From assembly GCA_963969345.1 (NCBI GenBank), contig OZ017769.1, positions 2,237,600-2,301,599 of the forward strand: a stretch of 64,000 bases of DNA, read 5' to 3'. Position numbers and translations under genes: made by a program. The stretch is from Turbatrix aceti. Taxonomy: Eukaryota > Nematoda > Chromadorea > Rhabditida > Panagrolaimidae. The notes below the pieces were generated by a model. The model made no database searches, was not told the origin of the DNA, and was given only the letters and a program-made list of their open reading frames with translations. Below, one piece after another: positions 1 through 9,988 of this stretch (position 1 is the first letter of the stretch; the number at the start of each line of letters is the position of its first letter).

Positions 1-19
1 TAAATTTGTATTTTTTCAG

Positions 20-333
20 CCTGCGTCTACGCGGATGTCGACATGTGGAAGCATGTTTTGTCAACCGAGAAATTGCACTATACAAGTTTTTCCGAAATCC
101 TCAACAACGCAATTTACTGGGCAACAAGCTGCCAGGGTTGTCATTCCATGGATAGCGTCCGCAAAGTCCTCAAGCCGCTTCAGCCTCTCCTTAAAAAACA
201 CTGTACTTACGAATTGCACGACATGTATACGGTATTCTTTCCTGATTTGAAAACGCGAAAGAATCCCGCTGCAACAGATTCTCGTCCGAATCCCGCTAAA
301 ACTTCCTGCCAGAAAAAATGCGTGCGATCGTAA
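20..333 (+). CDS. BTB-family protein, last exon only (5' part lies outside the window)
   Basis: The window opens in an intron ending TTTTTTCAG at 11-19. The exon continues a codon begun upstream (G|CC) and reads CVYADVDMWKHVL to a TAA at 331-333. It matches, residue for residue in many places, the last exon of the complete BTB paralog at 1835-2148: A-C-x-Y-A-D, N-A-I-Y-W-A-T, R-x-V-L-K-P-L-Q and a terminal H-D-M-Y-x-V-F-F-P. This is therefore the C-terminal, BACK-like helical part of a BTB protein, not the BTB fold itself. Such proteins in nematodes are thought to be substrate adaptors for cullin-3 ligases; that role is inferred from the family. The tail after FFPDL is short, basic and unlike the paralogs. 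Confidence 0.75.
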
Positions 334-1040
334 TTAACTATGAATTTGTGTTCGTTTTTGTACAAGTTTTGTTCAATTTTATGATTGAAAATTGTAGCGA
401 ATAAGGTAAAAAAAACGCAAAACAGCCTGCACTAGACACTCGTTATCGTAACCTTACTTTTCTTGCAACGAAAATTTCGTTTTGCTCGGAGGACAAAGCT
501 TTCGTGACCAGGCATGTCAAAAATCGGGGGCCGGCTCCGGGGGCCACGGCCGCTTTCGCCCCCCCCCCCCGGGGCCGGGGCCGTTTTTTCTCAGCCTCTT
601 TTGCCCCCCCCCCTTATTTTTTTTTGAAGAAATCTAGCAAAGAGAAGCATTACACGTTACGCGCCAAAAAGTAATTCGCGTTCAACAAAAAGATGCGCAT
701 GCGCATTGAGTTTCACAACGATTTTGATATTGTAAGGGTCTGTCAAATCCAACCAATTCTCGACGATGGCTTATTTCTTTTCATTTTCTTTGTTTTAAAC
801 TGCAGATAATTTATTGTCCTATTCTTTGGTTTTCAATTGTTAGCTTTACCTTCCCATACTCCTTCATCAACCAGTAGCTTTGATTTTTGATCATTCGGTT
901 TTGTTTTTTGAATTGGATTGCAAAAATTAAAAAAAAAATTTGCAGGTTTTTTAACGTTGTTTTTATTTTGAAGTAAGGGGTCGGCGCGTTGTACCATTTT
1001 TTTGATTGTATCGGTTTTTTTGCAGGATCCTTTCTCTGTT
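334..1040. other. Intergenic, with a GC-rich low-complexity patch
   Basis: No coding signal was found between the partial BTB gene and the next one. At about 528-602 there is an abrupt GC-rich stretch built of GGGGCC/GGCCGG runs and long poly-C tracts, in otherwise AT-rich DNA. It resembles in composition the GGCCGG-rich ends of the element near 16.05-16.38 kb. Confidence 0.6.
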
Positions 1041-2148
1041 ATGTATTCTTTGGGGATCAGTCCATTGAAAGCCGTCGCCAGTCTTAAAATATCAGATTCT
1101 GTCAACCCCAATTTGGGTTTTATGAACAAGTTTTTCGACGTGGTCTTCATTGTTGATAAAGCCGACGGCGCGAGTCATGCCAAAGACCCAAATCATTACC
1201 CATTTGTCTTACTTTCAATGAAGGACAAGACGGACTTTGCCGCTTCTATCGACAATCTGAACTACAAGGTGAGTTTTTTTCTATCCTTAAACTTTTTTTT
1301 TTAAATTTATATTTTTCAGGAGATCAAGGCCCACAAACTTATCCTTGCAAATCGATCTGATGTCTTCGCGGCTATGTTTTACGGCTCCGGAACGAAGATG
1401 GAAGTTGAGACGAACGACGACGGTCTCCAGATTGTCAGGATCCAAGACATCGAGCCGGATGTGTTTCAATTCATGATCGACTGCATGTACAACGTTCAAG
1501 TGACTAATTTTACGATCACAAATGACAACTTGGAGGAAGTCGCCTACGCCGGTGAGTTTTTGAATTTTATTCATCAATACGCACTATTTTTGCATTTTTG
1601 CAGCCGATAAATACAACTTCCATGTCCTGCACCAGAAATGCGATACTTTTATGACTAACGAGCTGACGATTGAAAATTGTATTCAATTTTGGGCTCTGGC
1701 TAAAAAATATCATATCACCGGGTTTTCTGAGAAGGCTGTGCTGACGGCGGCGTCAGCTGTTAATCGTGCTTTTTGTCCGGCAGGTAAGATGATGCAGAAC
1801 CACATCAGCCTTATTTGGATTTGTTGTTTTTCAGCCTGCAAGTACGCGGATCTCGAGATGTGGATTTCTGTCTTGTCGAGCACGAAAATTGCTTACACCA
1901 ATTTTCGGGATGTTCTCGACAATGCAATTTACTGGGCCACAAACTACCAAGGCTGTGAAACTCTGGAAAGCACCCGTAATGTCCTCAAACCTCTTCAATC
2001 CTTGCTCCATAAGCATGTCGCTAAATACAATAACTCAAACTATCCGAATCACCACGGCACACAAGCTCGCACTGGTGCGCGCAATCCTCTACACGAAATG
2101 TACAAAGTGTTCTTTCCTGAGTTATATTCAGAACTGGCATTTTTTTAA
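1041..2148 (+). CDS. BTB-domain protein, complete, four exons
   Basis: Exons 1041-1268, 1320-1551, 1604-1783 and 1835-2148 give 317 residues with phases 0, 1 and 1 at the introns. The protein starts the BTB fold at MNKFFDVVF, continues with the hallmark EIKAHKLILANRSDVFAAMF and the DVFQFMIDCMY helix, then a helical BACK-like half ending EMYKVFFPEL. The start at 1041 is chosen because N-L-G before M-N-K is shared with the paralog at 5775; an internal ATG at 1122 is an alternative. A TTTTTTTGCAG at 1015-1025 just upstream could be a trans-splice acceptor. Exon 3 is exactly 180 nt, as in the two other analysable paralogs. Probable CUL3-ligase adaptor by family; substrate unknown. Confidence 0.85.
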
Positions 2149-2191
2149 AGTTTACTGTGTTTAATTGTTTTTTGCCATTTGTGAATGCTTG

Positions 2192-2197
2192 AATAAA
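2192..2197 (+). terminator. Likely poly(A) signal of the upstream BTB gene
   Basis: AATAAA lies 44 nt after the stop of the BTB gene at 2148. It also lies directly before the apparent start of the truncated BTB copy, which argues that the copy has no promoter of its own. Confidence 0.5.
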
Positions 2198-2200
2198 AAA

Positions 2201-2548
2201 ATGATAAATGCCAACAGAAAACTTTTGCCTCTGCCACTAGTTGTTCCCAGCAAGAAACCAAAGCTCGAGCCGCAATGCAAGGTAAAAAAAATCATTTTTG
2301 AGGTGTTTTTTGAATTATTTGATAATTTTCAGGAGATCAAAGCCCACAAAGTTATCCTCGCGAATCAGTCCGATGTTTTCGAGGCCATGTTTTACGGATG
2401 TGGCACAAAGATGGCGATCGAGACAAACTCTGACGGCCTCCAGGTGGTCAAGATCGAGGACATCGGACCGGATGTCTTTCAGTTCATGATCGACTGCATG
2501 TACGGCAATCCGACGACAAACTTCAAGATGACGGAGGATAATTTGCTG
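2201..2548 (+). pseudogene. Truncated BTB paralog
   Basis: A clear copy of BTB exon 2 runs 2333-2548 (EIKAHKVILANQSDVFEAMF through NLL), preceded by a typical 51-nt intron, 2282-2332. What should be the first exon, 2201-2281, reads MINANRKLLPLPLVVPSKKP and does not resemble the MNKxYDVVF start of its siblings. Homology stops abruptly at about 2548, before the EEVAYA end of the exon, and nothing corresponding to the BACK-like exons follows. The frame stays open to a stop at 2674, but through unrelated low-complexity sequence. It looks like a partial duplicate; a very short BTB-only protein cannot be excluded. Confidence 0.65.
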
Positions 2549-2753
2549 GTTGGTTTTTGCCTTACTTTTATTCTGACAAACAAAAAATGCTCCTGTGGCC
2601 TGTGTACTGTTTTTTTGTCATTTTTCCTGCGCCACCGGCTTTTCCGCGTTTTTTTTAAACTACCCACTGGTTGACAACCGAGTTGACCTTTTCAACTCCT
2701 GCACATCTTTCTGACCTGACCACCTCTTTTTTTGCTTTGGCTAAAAACACTCG

Positions 2754-2760
2754 TATAAAA
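2754..2760 (+). promoter_or_regulatory. Putative TATA box of the RING gene
   Basis: TATAAAA lies in a moderately GC-rich context about 170 nt before the ATG at 2925. A TCAGTTT initiator-like sequence lies about 25 nt downstream. This is motif evidence only. Confidence 0.35.
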
Positions 2761-2924
2761 ACAGGACGCGCGAACCGAGTCAGTTTGAAGAGACGCGTAC
2801 TCTCTTCACTTTTTTTTCTTTTTATGCGATCGTCTCGTTGTTTTGCGTTGTTTTTTTTTGGCGCTTTTTTTCTGCTTCAAGACGGAACTCCCAATCAATT
2901 TTATTTTTTTTCAGCCATCTGAAA

Positions 2925-4146
2925 ATGGCGTCAGATGAGTCGTGTCCCTACAAATGCGGTTGCTGCAATGCATATCTCTTCCACGGCATCACCTTCAAAG
3001 CTTGTGGGCATAGCTGTGAGTTGTTTTCTTTAAAAAAAAATTATATTTACTATTCTCAATTTTTTTTCAGTTTGTCGCAACTGCGCATCCAAGCTCGAAT
3101 CCTTCTTTCGCAGGGGTTCGTGTCTTCAGTGCAAAAAGACACCCACCGAAGAGATCGAAAAGTTCGTCATCAATACCTCTCTGGGTCACCGGGTCTACGC
3201 AGCCGAGCCGAGGCTGCTCATCAACGCGCTCAGGTCTTCGGATGTAAAATTTGAAAAGCCGACTGCCAAATTCATTAAAGGATGGCCTTCCTTCCGGGAT
3301 TTCGAAATCGGTAAAAACTCGTTTGTTCCCGTCAATCTACACCTGTGCGACCCAAATGCAATCTTCGAACGCAGAGGTGTCGTACCCATGCAGGACATAT
3401 CGTATCACTTTCGCTGCAAGAGCATGCAGCCTTGTTCCGTCTTTCGAACGTTTCTTGCACGGAAAATCCCGCCCAGAGAGGAAAGTTACATGATTCAAAT
3501 CATCGAACCGACGACTCTCCAGATTCTGGCGGATTCTGCAACACTGCAGGATGTCGTCTGCTGGGCTGGCTGGGATCGGGTCAAGCCGATTAACCTGTAC
3601 TTTACCTGTGTCATTCTTCCACCTCCCGGGACCGAAAGCGAAGTTTTTTCCGAGCCTCCAAGACTCGAAGCTGAAGAAATCGTACCTACCGTATCCACTG
3701 ATCTTCCGTCTTCTTCGTCTTCGTGTCAGGAACCCAGCAAGCCCCGCCTCGGGGACGAATTGGTCGTGCAGTTCCGTAATCACGGTGTTTTCATCAAACC
3801 CAAGATGCCACGTTCCAAGCGGGGTAGCGGACGGGGGCGAGGGCGACCTCCTCGGACGACGGCTCCTGCTAGCAGTGCTCCACTGCCTCAGGTGCCTGCT
3901 CCGGCTCCGGCTCCTGCCCCAGACCCCGCTCCGGCTCCTGCTCCGGCTCCAGCCGTACCGAGCTCATTTGTCTTTTATCAAATACTCGATCAAATCCCCC
4001 AGCCGCGTTCTGAATCCTCATCACTCCCGTCAACGAGCCAGGTTTCCCCTGCCGGTCCGTCCACCAGTCAGGCAGTTATGGCACCTCTCCAAGTCGCATC
4101 CAAATCACGGTCTGTTAGCCCTGAGGTGAACGTGTGTGATGATTGA
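2925..4146 (+). CDS. RING-finger protein with AT-hook-like and Pro-Ala-rich tail
   Basis: Exons 2925-3015 and 3071-4146 encode 388 residues. The first 50 residues form a RING-type finger: C-G-C-C, then F-K-A-C-G-H-S-F-C-R-N-C across the intron, then C-L-Q-C. A middle part of about 170 residues, rich in aromatic and Cys residues, follows; I do not recognise it. The C-terminal third is disordered, with a GRGRGRPP AT-hook-like motif and a run of (P-A) repeats. A TTTTTTTTCAG at 2904-2914 sits 10 nt before the ATG and may be a spliced-leader acceptor. E3 ubiquitin ligase activity is inferred from the RING; the AT-hook suggests nuclear localisation. An AATAAA at 4235-4240 follows. It lies inside the BTB array on the same strand. 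Confidence 0.8.
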
Positions 4147-5626
4147 TTTTTCACTGTTTTCACTTATTTCCAATATGTATTTTACCTTTTTTATGAATCT
4201 CGGCAATCGTTTATTCATTATTTTGCTGGATTTGAATAAAAATGACGATGGGTATCCAAAAAACGCTAAAATCCCCAAAAAACAATTTCTTAGTTAGCGC
4301 AAAAACAAATTTCAAAACTGAAACCGTAAAATCAATTATTCTGACGCTTTTTTTACGATTACCGACTTTTGCAAATTTTTTTTCTATGAAAAATAAAGTT
4401 TTTTTATGATTTTTGGTTTTTCTTCAAAAGCAACCATTTTTGATACCAAATTCATATCCACAAGCCTTGTAAAAACCAAAATTCAGCGAAATAAAGGCGA
4501 AAATATCGTAAAGAAAAAAAATGTTTCGAACTATAAAAATCTGCTGCTTGATCCCACAGACGGAGAAGAACGTTAAAAAATGCGGTTGACTCACAGGTGA
4601 AAAAAGCAGGTCGATACATTTTTGCGGCCGCTGTTTTTGCTTTTCGATCGATTGAAAAAGAATAATTGGTAACAGAGAGTGAGAAAAAGGTTGCGCAAAA
4701 CTGAGATACCGGTAACAGAAGAAAGGTATTATTGCGCCGATGTTTTTTCTTTTTGCGCTCATTTTTGTCATTGAATAAATTTTTTTTGCCTTTTGGTGTA
4801 AAGTTTGCGGTACTCGTTTGATCCGGTGACTACATATTTAAATATTTACTTTTTTTGCGATACCCTAAATATACTCAACTTTTATCGGACCATCTGGTCA
4901 TGGAAAGAGAAGAAATAAACGTAAGCGGTAAAATTTTGCGCTTTGCACAGTCCCCTTCCCTTGCTTACAACTATTTAGGAAAGAGATGGGCCGGATCTTC
5001 TCTGACATTTAGCTTGTTTATGCGATGCGGCGCTTGTCTCTGTCGTGTAGTAAAAAATATTATGAAAAAGACGATTCACTTCAACGTATTCTTGGTCGTC
5101 GGACTGAAAGAACAGAACAGATTAGTCATAGGATTGGTCCCGTGATGCTCAAATGATGATTGAATTCAGTTTTCGAAATTCTATACATACAGTATTTTTA
5201 CCCGCGCGAGGAAAAAAAGTATCACAAAAAAAAGCCCTGACATTTATTTACCTTCCCCCAAAAAATGGTCGTTACCAGCTAAAATTTAAAAAACAACCCC
5301 CCAGATGGGCGATTGTCACCTTTAAATTTCGGTACTCCAACTGCGACCACGACCATTTTTTGTAAAGGGCAACCGTGTTTTTTCAGTTTTCAAATTTTCT
5401 TTGTTGCGAATTTTCTGTGAGGTAACAATCGAACTATTTTTCTTTTTTTTACTCGGACCAGACAAGCAATAACAGATTACGATGGTCCATAAAAAAAATG
5501 GAAAAAAAGTGACCTTTAGCTTGCCGCGCTGTTAGCATAGTTGCAGAATGTGTGCAGCCAGCCCCTCTGCGGAAGCCTCTGTGCGTCCAGTTTACAATCC
5601 TGGCTGACAGTCGACTTCTTCCAGCC
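4147..5626. other. Intergenic, AT-rich
   Basis: About 1.5 kb of AT-rich DNA with poly-A/T runs. Short open frames on both strands have no splice-consistent structure or recognisable residues. The 5524-5626 part becomes less AT-rich and belongs to the presumed upstream region of the next BTB gene. Confidence 0.6.
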
Positions 5627-5650
5627 AGTCACGCTTGGAGGAGGAGTCAC
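5627..5650 (+). promoter_or_regulatory. Upstream motif shared with the BTB gene at 8224
   Basis: AGTCACGCTTGGAGGAGGAG, 148 nt before the ATG, matches the stretch at 8065-8085 that lies 159 nt before the ATG of the next BTB paralog. Flanking CCTGNCTGACAG is shared too. It is either a conserved regulatory module or remaining duplication homology. Confidence 0.4.
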
Positions 5651-5774
5651 GGGGACTTTGCGTTGTCACAGTCAGTCTGTGCTTTTGTCGGAGACGACAC
5701 TAATCGCGGTCGCTAAAAACTCTGAAATTCAATTCAGTTTTAATCAATTATATTTTTTCAGACAAGATTTCAAC

Positions 5775-6886
5775 ATGGCATTCAATCTCGGACCTATGAA
5801 CAAGCACTACGACGTCGTGTTCCGTATTCCATTAACATCCCATGAAACGGAGCAAAATGAATTTAGTTATGTGGTTGGTCAATTTTTTAATTCTGAACAA
5901 AATAAATCAATTCTGAACTTCCAGGACATCCCGGCGCACAAAGTCATCCTCGCGAACTACTCCGACGTCTTCGATGCCATGTTCTTCGGCACCGGGGTCA
6001 AGCACGACGTCGTTTACAACAAAAAACAGCAGCAGATCGTCGTTATCACCGACATCAGAACCCAGGTCTTCAAATTCATGATCGCGGTGGTCTACAAACG
6101 TGAGACAAATTTCAAATTAGCTTACCCGAATTTTGAGAGCGTAGCTTACGTTGGTGAGTTTTGTAAAATGTATAATCTAAAATTAAACATTTTTTTCAGC
6201 TGGAAAGTACAACATGGATCTTCTGCGCCAGGAGTGCATGTCTTTTCTATCGAATTACATCTGTCCAAAGAATGCCGTCAAGTTTTGGCATTGGTGCAAC
6301 ACCTACAACTTGATTGAAGGCGAGACCATGGCTCTTACTACCATTATCCGAAATCTCGAGTCCGCATTGCATTCAAATAGTGAGTTTACTTTAGAAAAAA
6401 ATTTATCATTGAAAAAAAAATTTTTTACCTGTATTTCCTTCAGTCTGCAATTACATGACGCTCAGTACATGGACAGCAATCATGACAAGTCCTCACCTGC
6501 AAAACGTGAACCTGCAACATCTGCTCAATTTTGTGATTTACTACGCTTCGACCAAGGCTGAGGAAGACGACTCCGTCGACGACGCCCGCAGCATTCTCAA
6601 GACTCTCGAAGATGATATCATCAAACGCTTTGAAAGTAACGTTCAGATGACGCTCCATTTGTACAATCCGCACTTTGAAGTTTTCTTCCCTCGCCTTATG
6701 ACTCTGTTCAAAGCTAGAGCTTCACCTGTAGTCAACCCCGAATTCATGCGAGCGTATCCTCCACCTGTGAACGTAGGGCCAATGCTGCCCCTTGCTAATC
6801 GGGCAGCTGTACGTTCTGCATCCATGCTTACGGAGTTCCAGAGAATGCTTAATGCAATGGACCAGCACCTGCAGTTGTTCATGTAA
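5775..6886 (+). CDS. BTB-domain protein, complete, four exons
   Basis: Exons 5775-5873, 5925-6153, 6200-6379 and 6444-6886 encode 316 residues with the same intron phases as the paralog at 1041. The BTB fold begins MNKHYDVVFRI and contains IPAHKVILANYSDVFDAMFF; the BACK-like half ends HFEVFFPRL. An extra tail of about 55 residues, rich in Pro, Met and Ala, ends in a helix. The first intron donor could be GTTGGT (5874, used here) or GTGGTT (5871); both keep frame. TTTTTTCAG at 5753-5761 just before the ATG is a likely trans-splice acceptor, so the longer open frame upstream is not used. AATAAA follows at 7013-7018. Probable CUL3 adaptor by family. Confidence 0.85.
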
Positions 6887-8064
6887 CTTTGAGGAAATTA
6901 TTTTTTGCAGCACAGCACATATTTATTTATAATCATTATAATAATTATTCCTTGCTTAATTATTGTCCTTGCATTATTAAACAGGCGTTAATGCGTTCAT
7001 TTGTATTGCAGTAATAAAGATTTATAACTTGAGATCCCGATGACATGCATCAATTTTTTTTTTACTAAACGGCTACCGTAATTTTTGCGTGTCGCTTTAC
7101 TATACTTTACTTTACTTTATTGCGTGTCGCTGTGGTCGTCCAATGATTGTTGACGAGCAACACCGAATTGATCGATACGTGCACCTTTTATCGCTGTGCT
7201 TTAGCGCACTAATTTTTTTCTATAAAGAAAATTAATAACGCTCTTAATCAACGGTTTCAATAACAATCCCAGACCGAGACAGAAAATTCTGTTTCCTAAG
7301 GGTATCTGGTCGGTTCCGTTTTGGAGTACAGTACCTGACAAAAATTTTGTAAGCTATCTGTTTCAGAAACTAAAACACGATATTAAATTTCAAATTCCTA
7401 GTAAAAAATTAGAAGCAACAATAAATTGTAAACTATTTGCGCATACAAGAAACAAAAAGCGAAAGTTCTTTGTTTCTTAGTTTCTTTCAAAATGGGTATT
7501 TACGCGACTGACTTTGCGACCCTCACATTAGTGCTGGATCCTCTGACATTTACAATACCCGTTGCCGACGGACGTCGTAACGACTCGACCTCAGTTTTGG
7601 CTTTGTCACAAAAACAAGGGATTCACTTAAAAATAAATGTTTTTAGTTAACAAAAACATTTTTGTCTTTGAAAAAATTTTTTTTCTCCATCACGGGGTAT
7701 ACGATCAGACACCATGCCATGCCTCGTGATATTTCAGTTGATCATTGATCAGTGAACATTTATCAGCCCTGACACGTCAGATTTCTCCGAAGAGCGGCAC
7801 CAGACAGCACTGATTGCCGGAACATTCTTGCATATTCTTAGTATTAGTCATTTCGATTTTTCAAAATGATGCAACCGGATGCAGAGCGGTCCGAATTTTC
7901 TGCCCGGTCTGTGTCTGGCCAGACTAAAAAAAATGACCTTTTGCCGGCGATATTGGTTTTTTCTATGCATCATCGTAGGATACCGGGGATGATGCAGCGG
8001 TTCGTCGCGTTTTTGTATGTCTTGTGCCTCCTGCCTGACAGACAGTCTGCTTCATTTTCCAGTA
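6887..8064. other. Intergenic
   Basis: No coding signal was found. It contains a short ACTTTACTTT-type repeat near 7090-7120 and the upstream region of the next BTB gene. Confidence 0.55.
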
Positions 8065-8085
8065 AGTCACGCCCTGGAGGAGGAG
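8065..8085 (+). promoter_or_regulatory. Upstream motif shared with the BTB gene at 5775
   Basis: AGTCACGCCCTGGAGGAGGAG matches 5627-5647 apart from a small change in the middle, at nearly the same distance from the start codon. Confidence 0.4.
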
Positions 8086-8633
8086 TTTCGAGGAAAAAGT
8101 AGCTCAGTCAGTCAGTCGGTCGGTGCCCCAGCTAACAATGACAGTCGGCCGACAAAACCTGATCGTTTTCTCCGCGTTCTTTTTTTTCACTTGGCAATTC
8201 ACTTTTTTTTTAGATTCGCAGTTATGGATCAGCACTACGACGTTGTCTTTCGTATCGACGCCCAGCTCACTGAAGATCAGGACAACTTCATAGTAGGTTT
8301 CATCCAAATTCAAAAAATAAACTCAAATCCCTGATTTAGGAACTCAAATCCCACAAAGTCATTCTGGCCAACCAATCTGAAGTCTTCAATCAGATGTTTT
8401 ATGGCCCTGATGCTGAAGACGTCGTTGAAACGGATCCTGCAGGATTTCAGGTGGTGCGTATCACGGATATCTCTCCTCACATTTTTCTGTACATGCTGCT
8501 TGCCACCTACGACAAAGCTGCGGAGATGAATCTGACGGAGCTGATTATGACGGAGGAAAACTTTAAGGAAATCGACTATGTCGGTGAGTAAAAATTGCAT
8601 AAAAAATGTTTGGGAGTTTCAATATTCGCGAAT

Positions 8634-9012
8634 CGCGACCCGAAACCCGACCCGAACCCGAACCCGAAACCGACCCGAAATTTCGGGTTTTCGGGTCGGG
8701 TATCTGAAACTTCGGGTTTCGGATCGGGTTTTCGGATCGGGTACCCGAATCTTTGAGTTCGGGTACCCGAAAACCCGAAAAAAACACAAATGATCATAAA
8801 AATGTCAATTTTCTTACAGAAAAAATTTGAAAGGTTTTACATTTTTATCCTGAAAACAGCAATATTATGCCGATTTCAATGCTAACATTTAGAATACGTG
8901 GAAAATAATTTTTTTTAGCACACAAAATACGTTTTGTCAAAAAATTTCGGGTTCGGGTCGGATTTTCGGGTCGGGTATCCGAAACTTTGGGTTCGGGTCG
9001 GGTTTCGGGTAC
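8634..9012 (+). repeat. CCCGAA/TTCGGG repeat block inside a BTB intron
   Basis: The 454-nt second intron of the BTB gene carries many degenerate copies of ACCCGA on its left side (8634-8680) and TCGGGT on the right (8683-8775), so the block can fold on itself. A second TTCGGG-rich patch lies at 8943-9012. The corresponding introns in the sister genes are about 50 nt, so this block is an insertion or local expansion. Confidence 0.75.
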
Positions 9013-9591
9013 CAGACAACACTGATAATTATTTCAGTCAAAAAATACAAGATGGAACCCCTTCGTTCGCGTTTTATCAATGGCATGTTGAGAAAGTTGA
9101 CTGACAAGAATGCACTCGTGTTTTGGTCACTCAGCCGCAAATACGGCTTCGAGAGCTGCGCGCCGTGGGTTTGTGATCACATCATGAGCTTCCTCGACAT
9201 CTCGCTGAATCCCGAGGGTAGATCTGCTTGCATTTGTTTGTCAGTGCGTTTATCAATGCATTTTTTTCAGTCTGTCCCTACCTCACCTCCGAGCTCTGGG
9301 ATATCATCATCAACAAGGCTGTCTGGCCGCGCACGAACCTCCAAAACCTCCTCAACATCGCCATTCTGTGGGCTTCCAAAGCCCTCGGCGACACGTGCAC
9401 CATCGACGAGATCCGAACCAAGCTTGAACCCATCGAAACGCTCCTCATCGAGCGTTATCCATCCAACAGTGTCGGGGCCACGATCACGCGGAACAACGCA
9501 CACTACGAGGTAATCTTTCCCCGCATCGCGAATGTCTGCCGCAACGCTGCTCTGGTCCAACAGCAACCCCAGCGAGCCCCGGTATACCCGC

Positions 9592-9599
9592 TCCAACAT
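9592..9599 (+). repeat. hAT target-site duplication, left copy
   Basis: TCCAACAT immediately precedes the element. The same eight bases follow its right end at 12513-12520. An 8-bp duplication is the standard signature of hAT insertion. Confidence 0.9.
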
Positions 9600-9604
9600 C
9601 AGAG

Positions 9605-9798
9605 TTGTCGACCGAGCCGAGCATCGAGCCGAGCATTCCGAGCATTCGAGCGAGCCGAGCGAGCCGAGCCGCTCGCTCGAATGCTCGGCTCGAAAAATTC
9701 GAGCCGAGCCGAGCCGCTCGAATGCTCGGCTCGAAGGTTGCCGAGCCGAGCCGAGCCGCTCGAATGCTCGGCTCGAAGACTTTCGAGCCGAGCAACAA
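9605..9798 (+). repeat. Left subterminal repeat array of the hAT element
   Basis: Three to four units of about 50 bp combine CGAGCCGAGCCGAGCCG with CTCGAATGCTCGGCTCGAA, each internally palindromic. The right end (12353-12495) has the same units, so the two ends can pair over about 150 bp. Confidence 0.8.
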
Positions 9799-9988
9799 TA
9801 ATTAAACACGAAGAACGAAAATGTGCTGTAATCGGTGGACAGGCGGACAAACAAGATTACCAATGAACTTACAAGGTTCTCATGCGCACGCGCGCGCGTC
9901 GAGACACGCATTCGTTTACCCGGGCAATTTTTTGAATAGACAAAATACTGCGTACTAAAAAATCGTGCTTCGTTTTGCAGCGCTCGTA

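Noticed and set aside
4424..4771. 115-codon open frame on the minus strand
   Set aside because: Very Phe/Ile/Ser-rich translation of AT-rich spacer, no splice signals or recognisable residues.
5541..5774. In-frame N-terminal extension of the BTB protein at 5775
   Set aside because: A TTTTTTCAG lies directly before the ATG at 5775 and the upstream part has no homology to the paralogs, so it is more likely removed by trans-splicing or lies upstream of the transcript.
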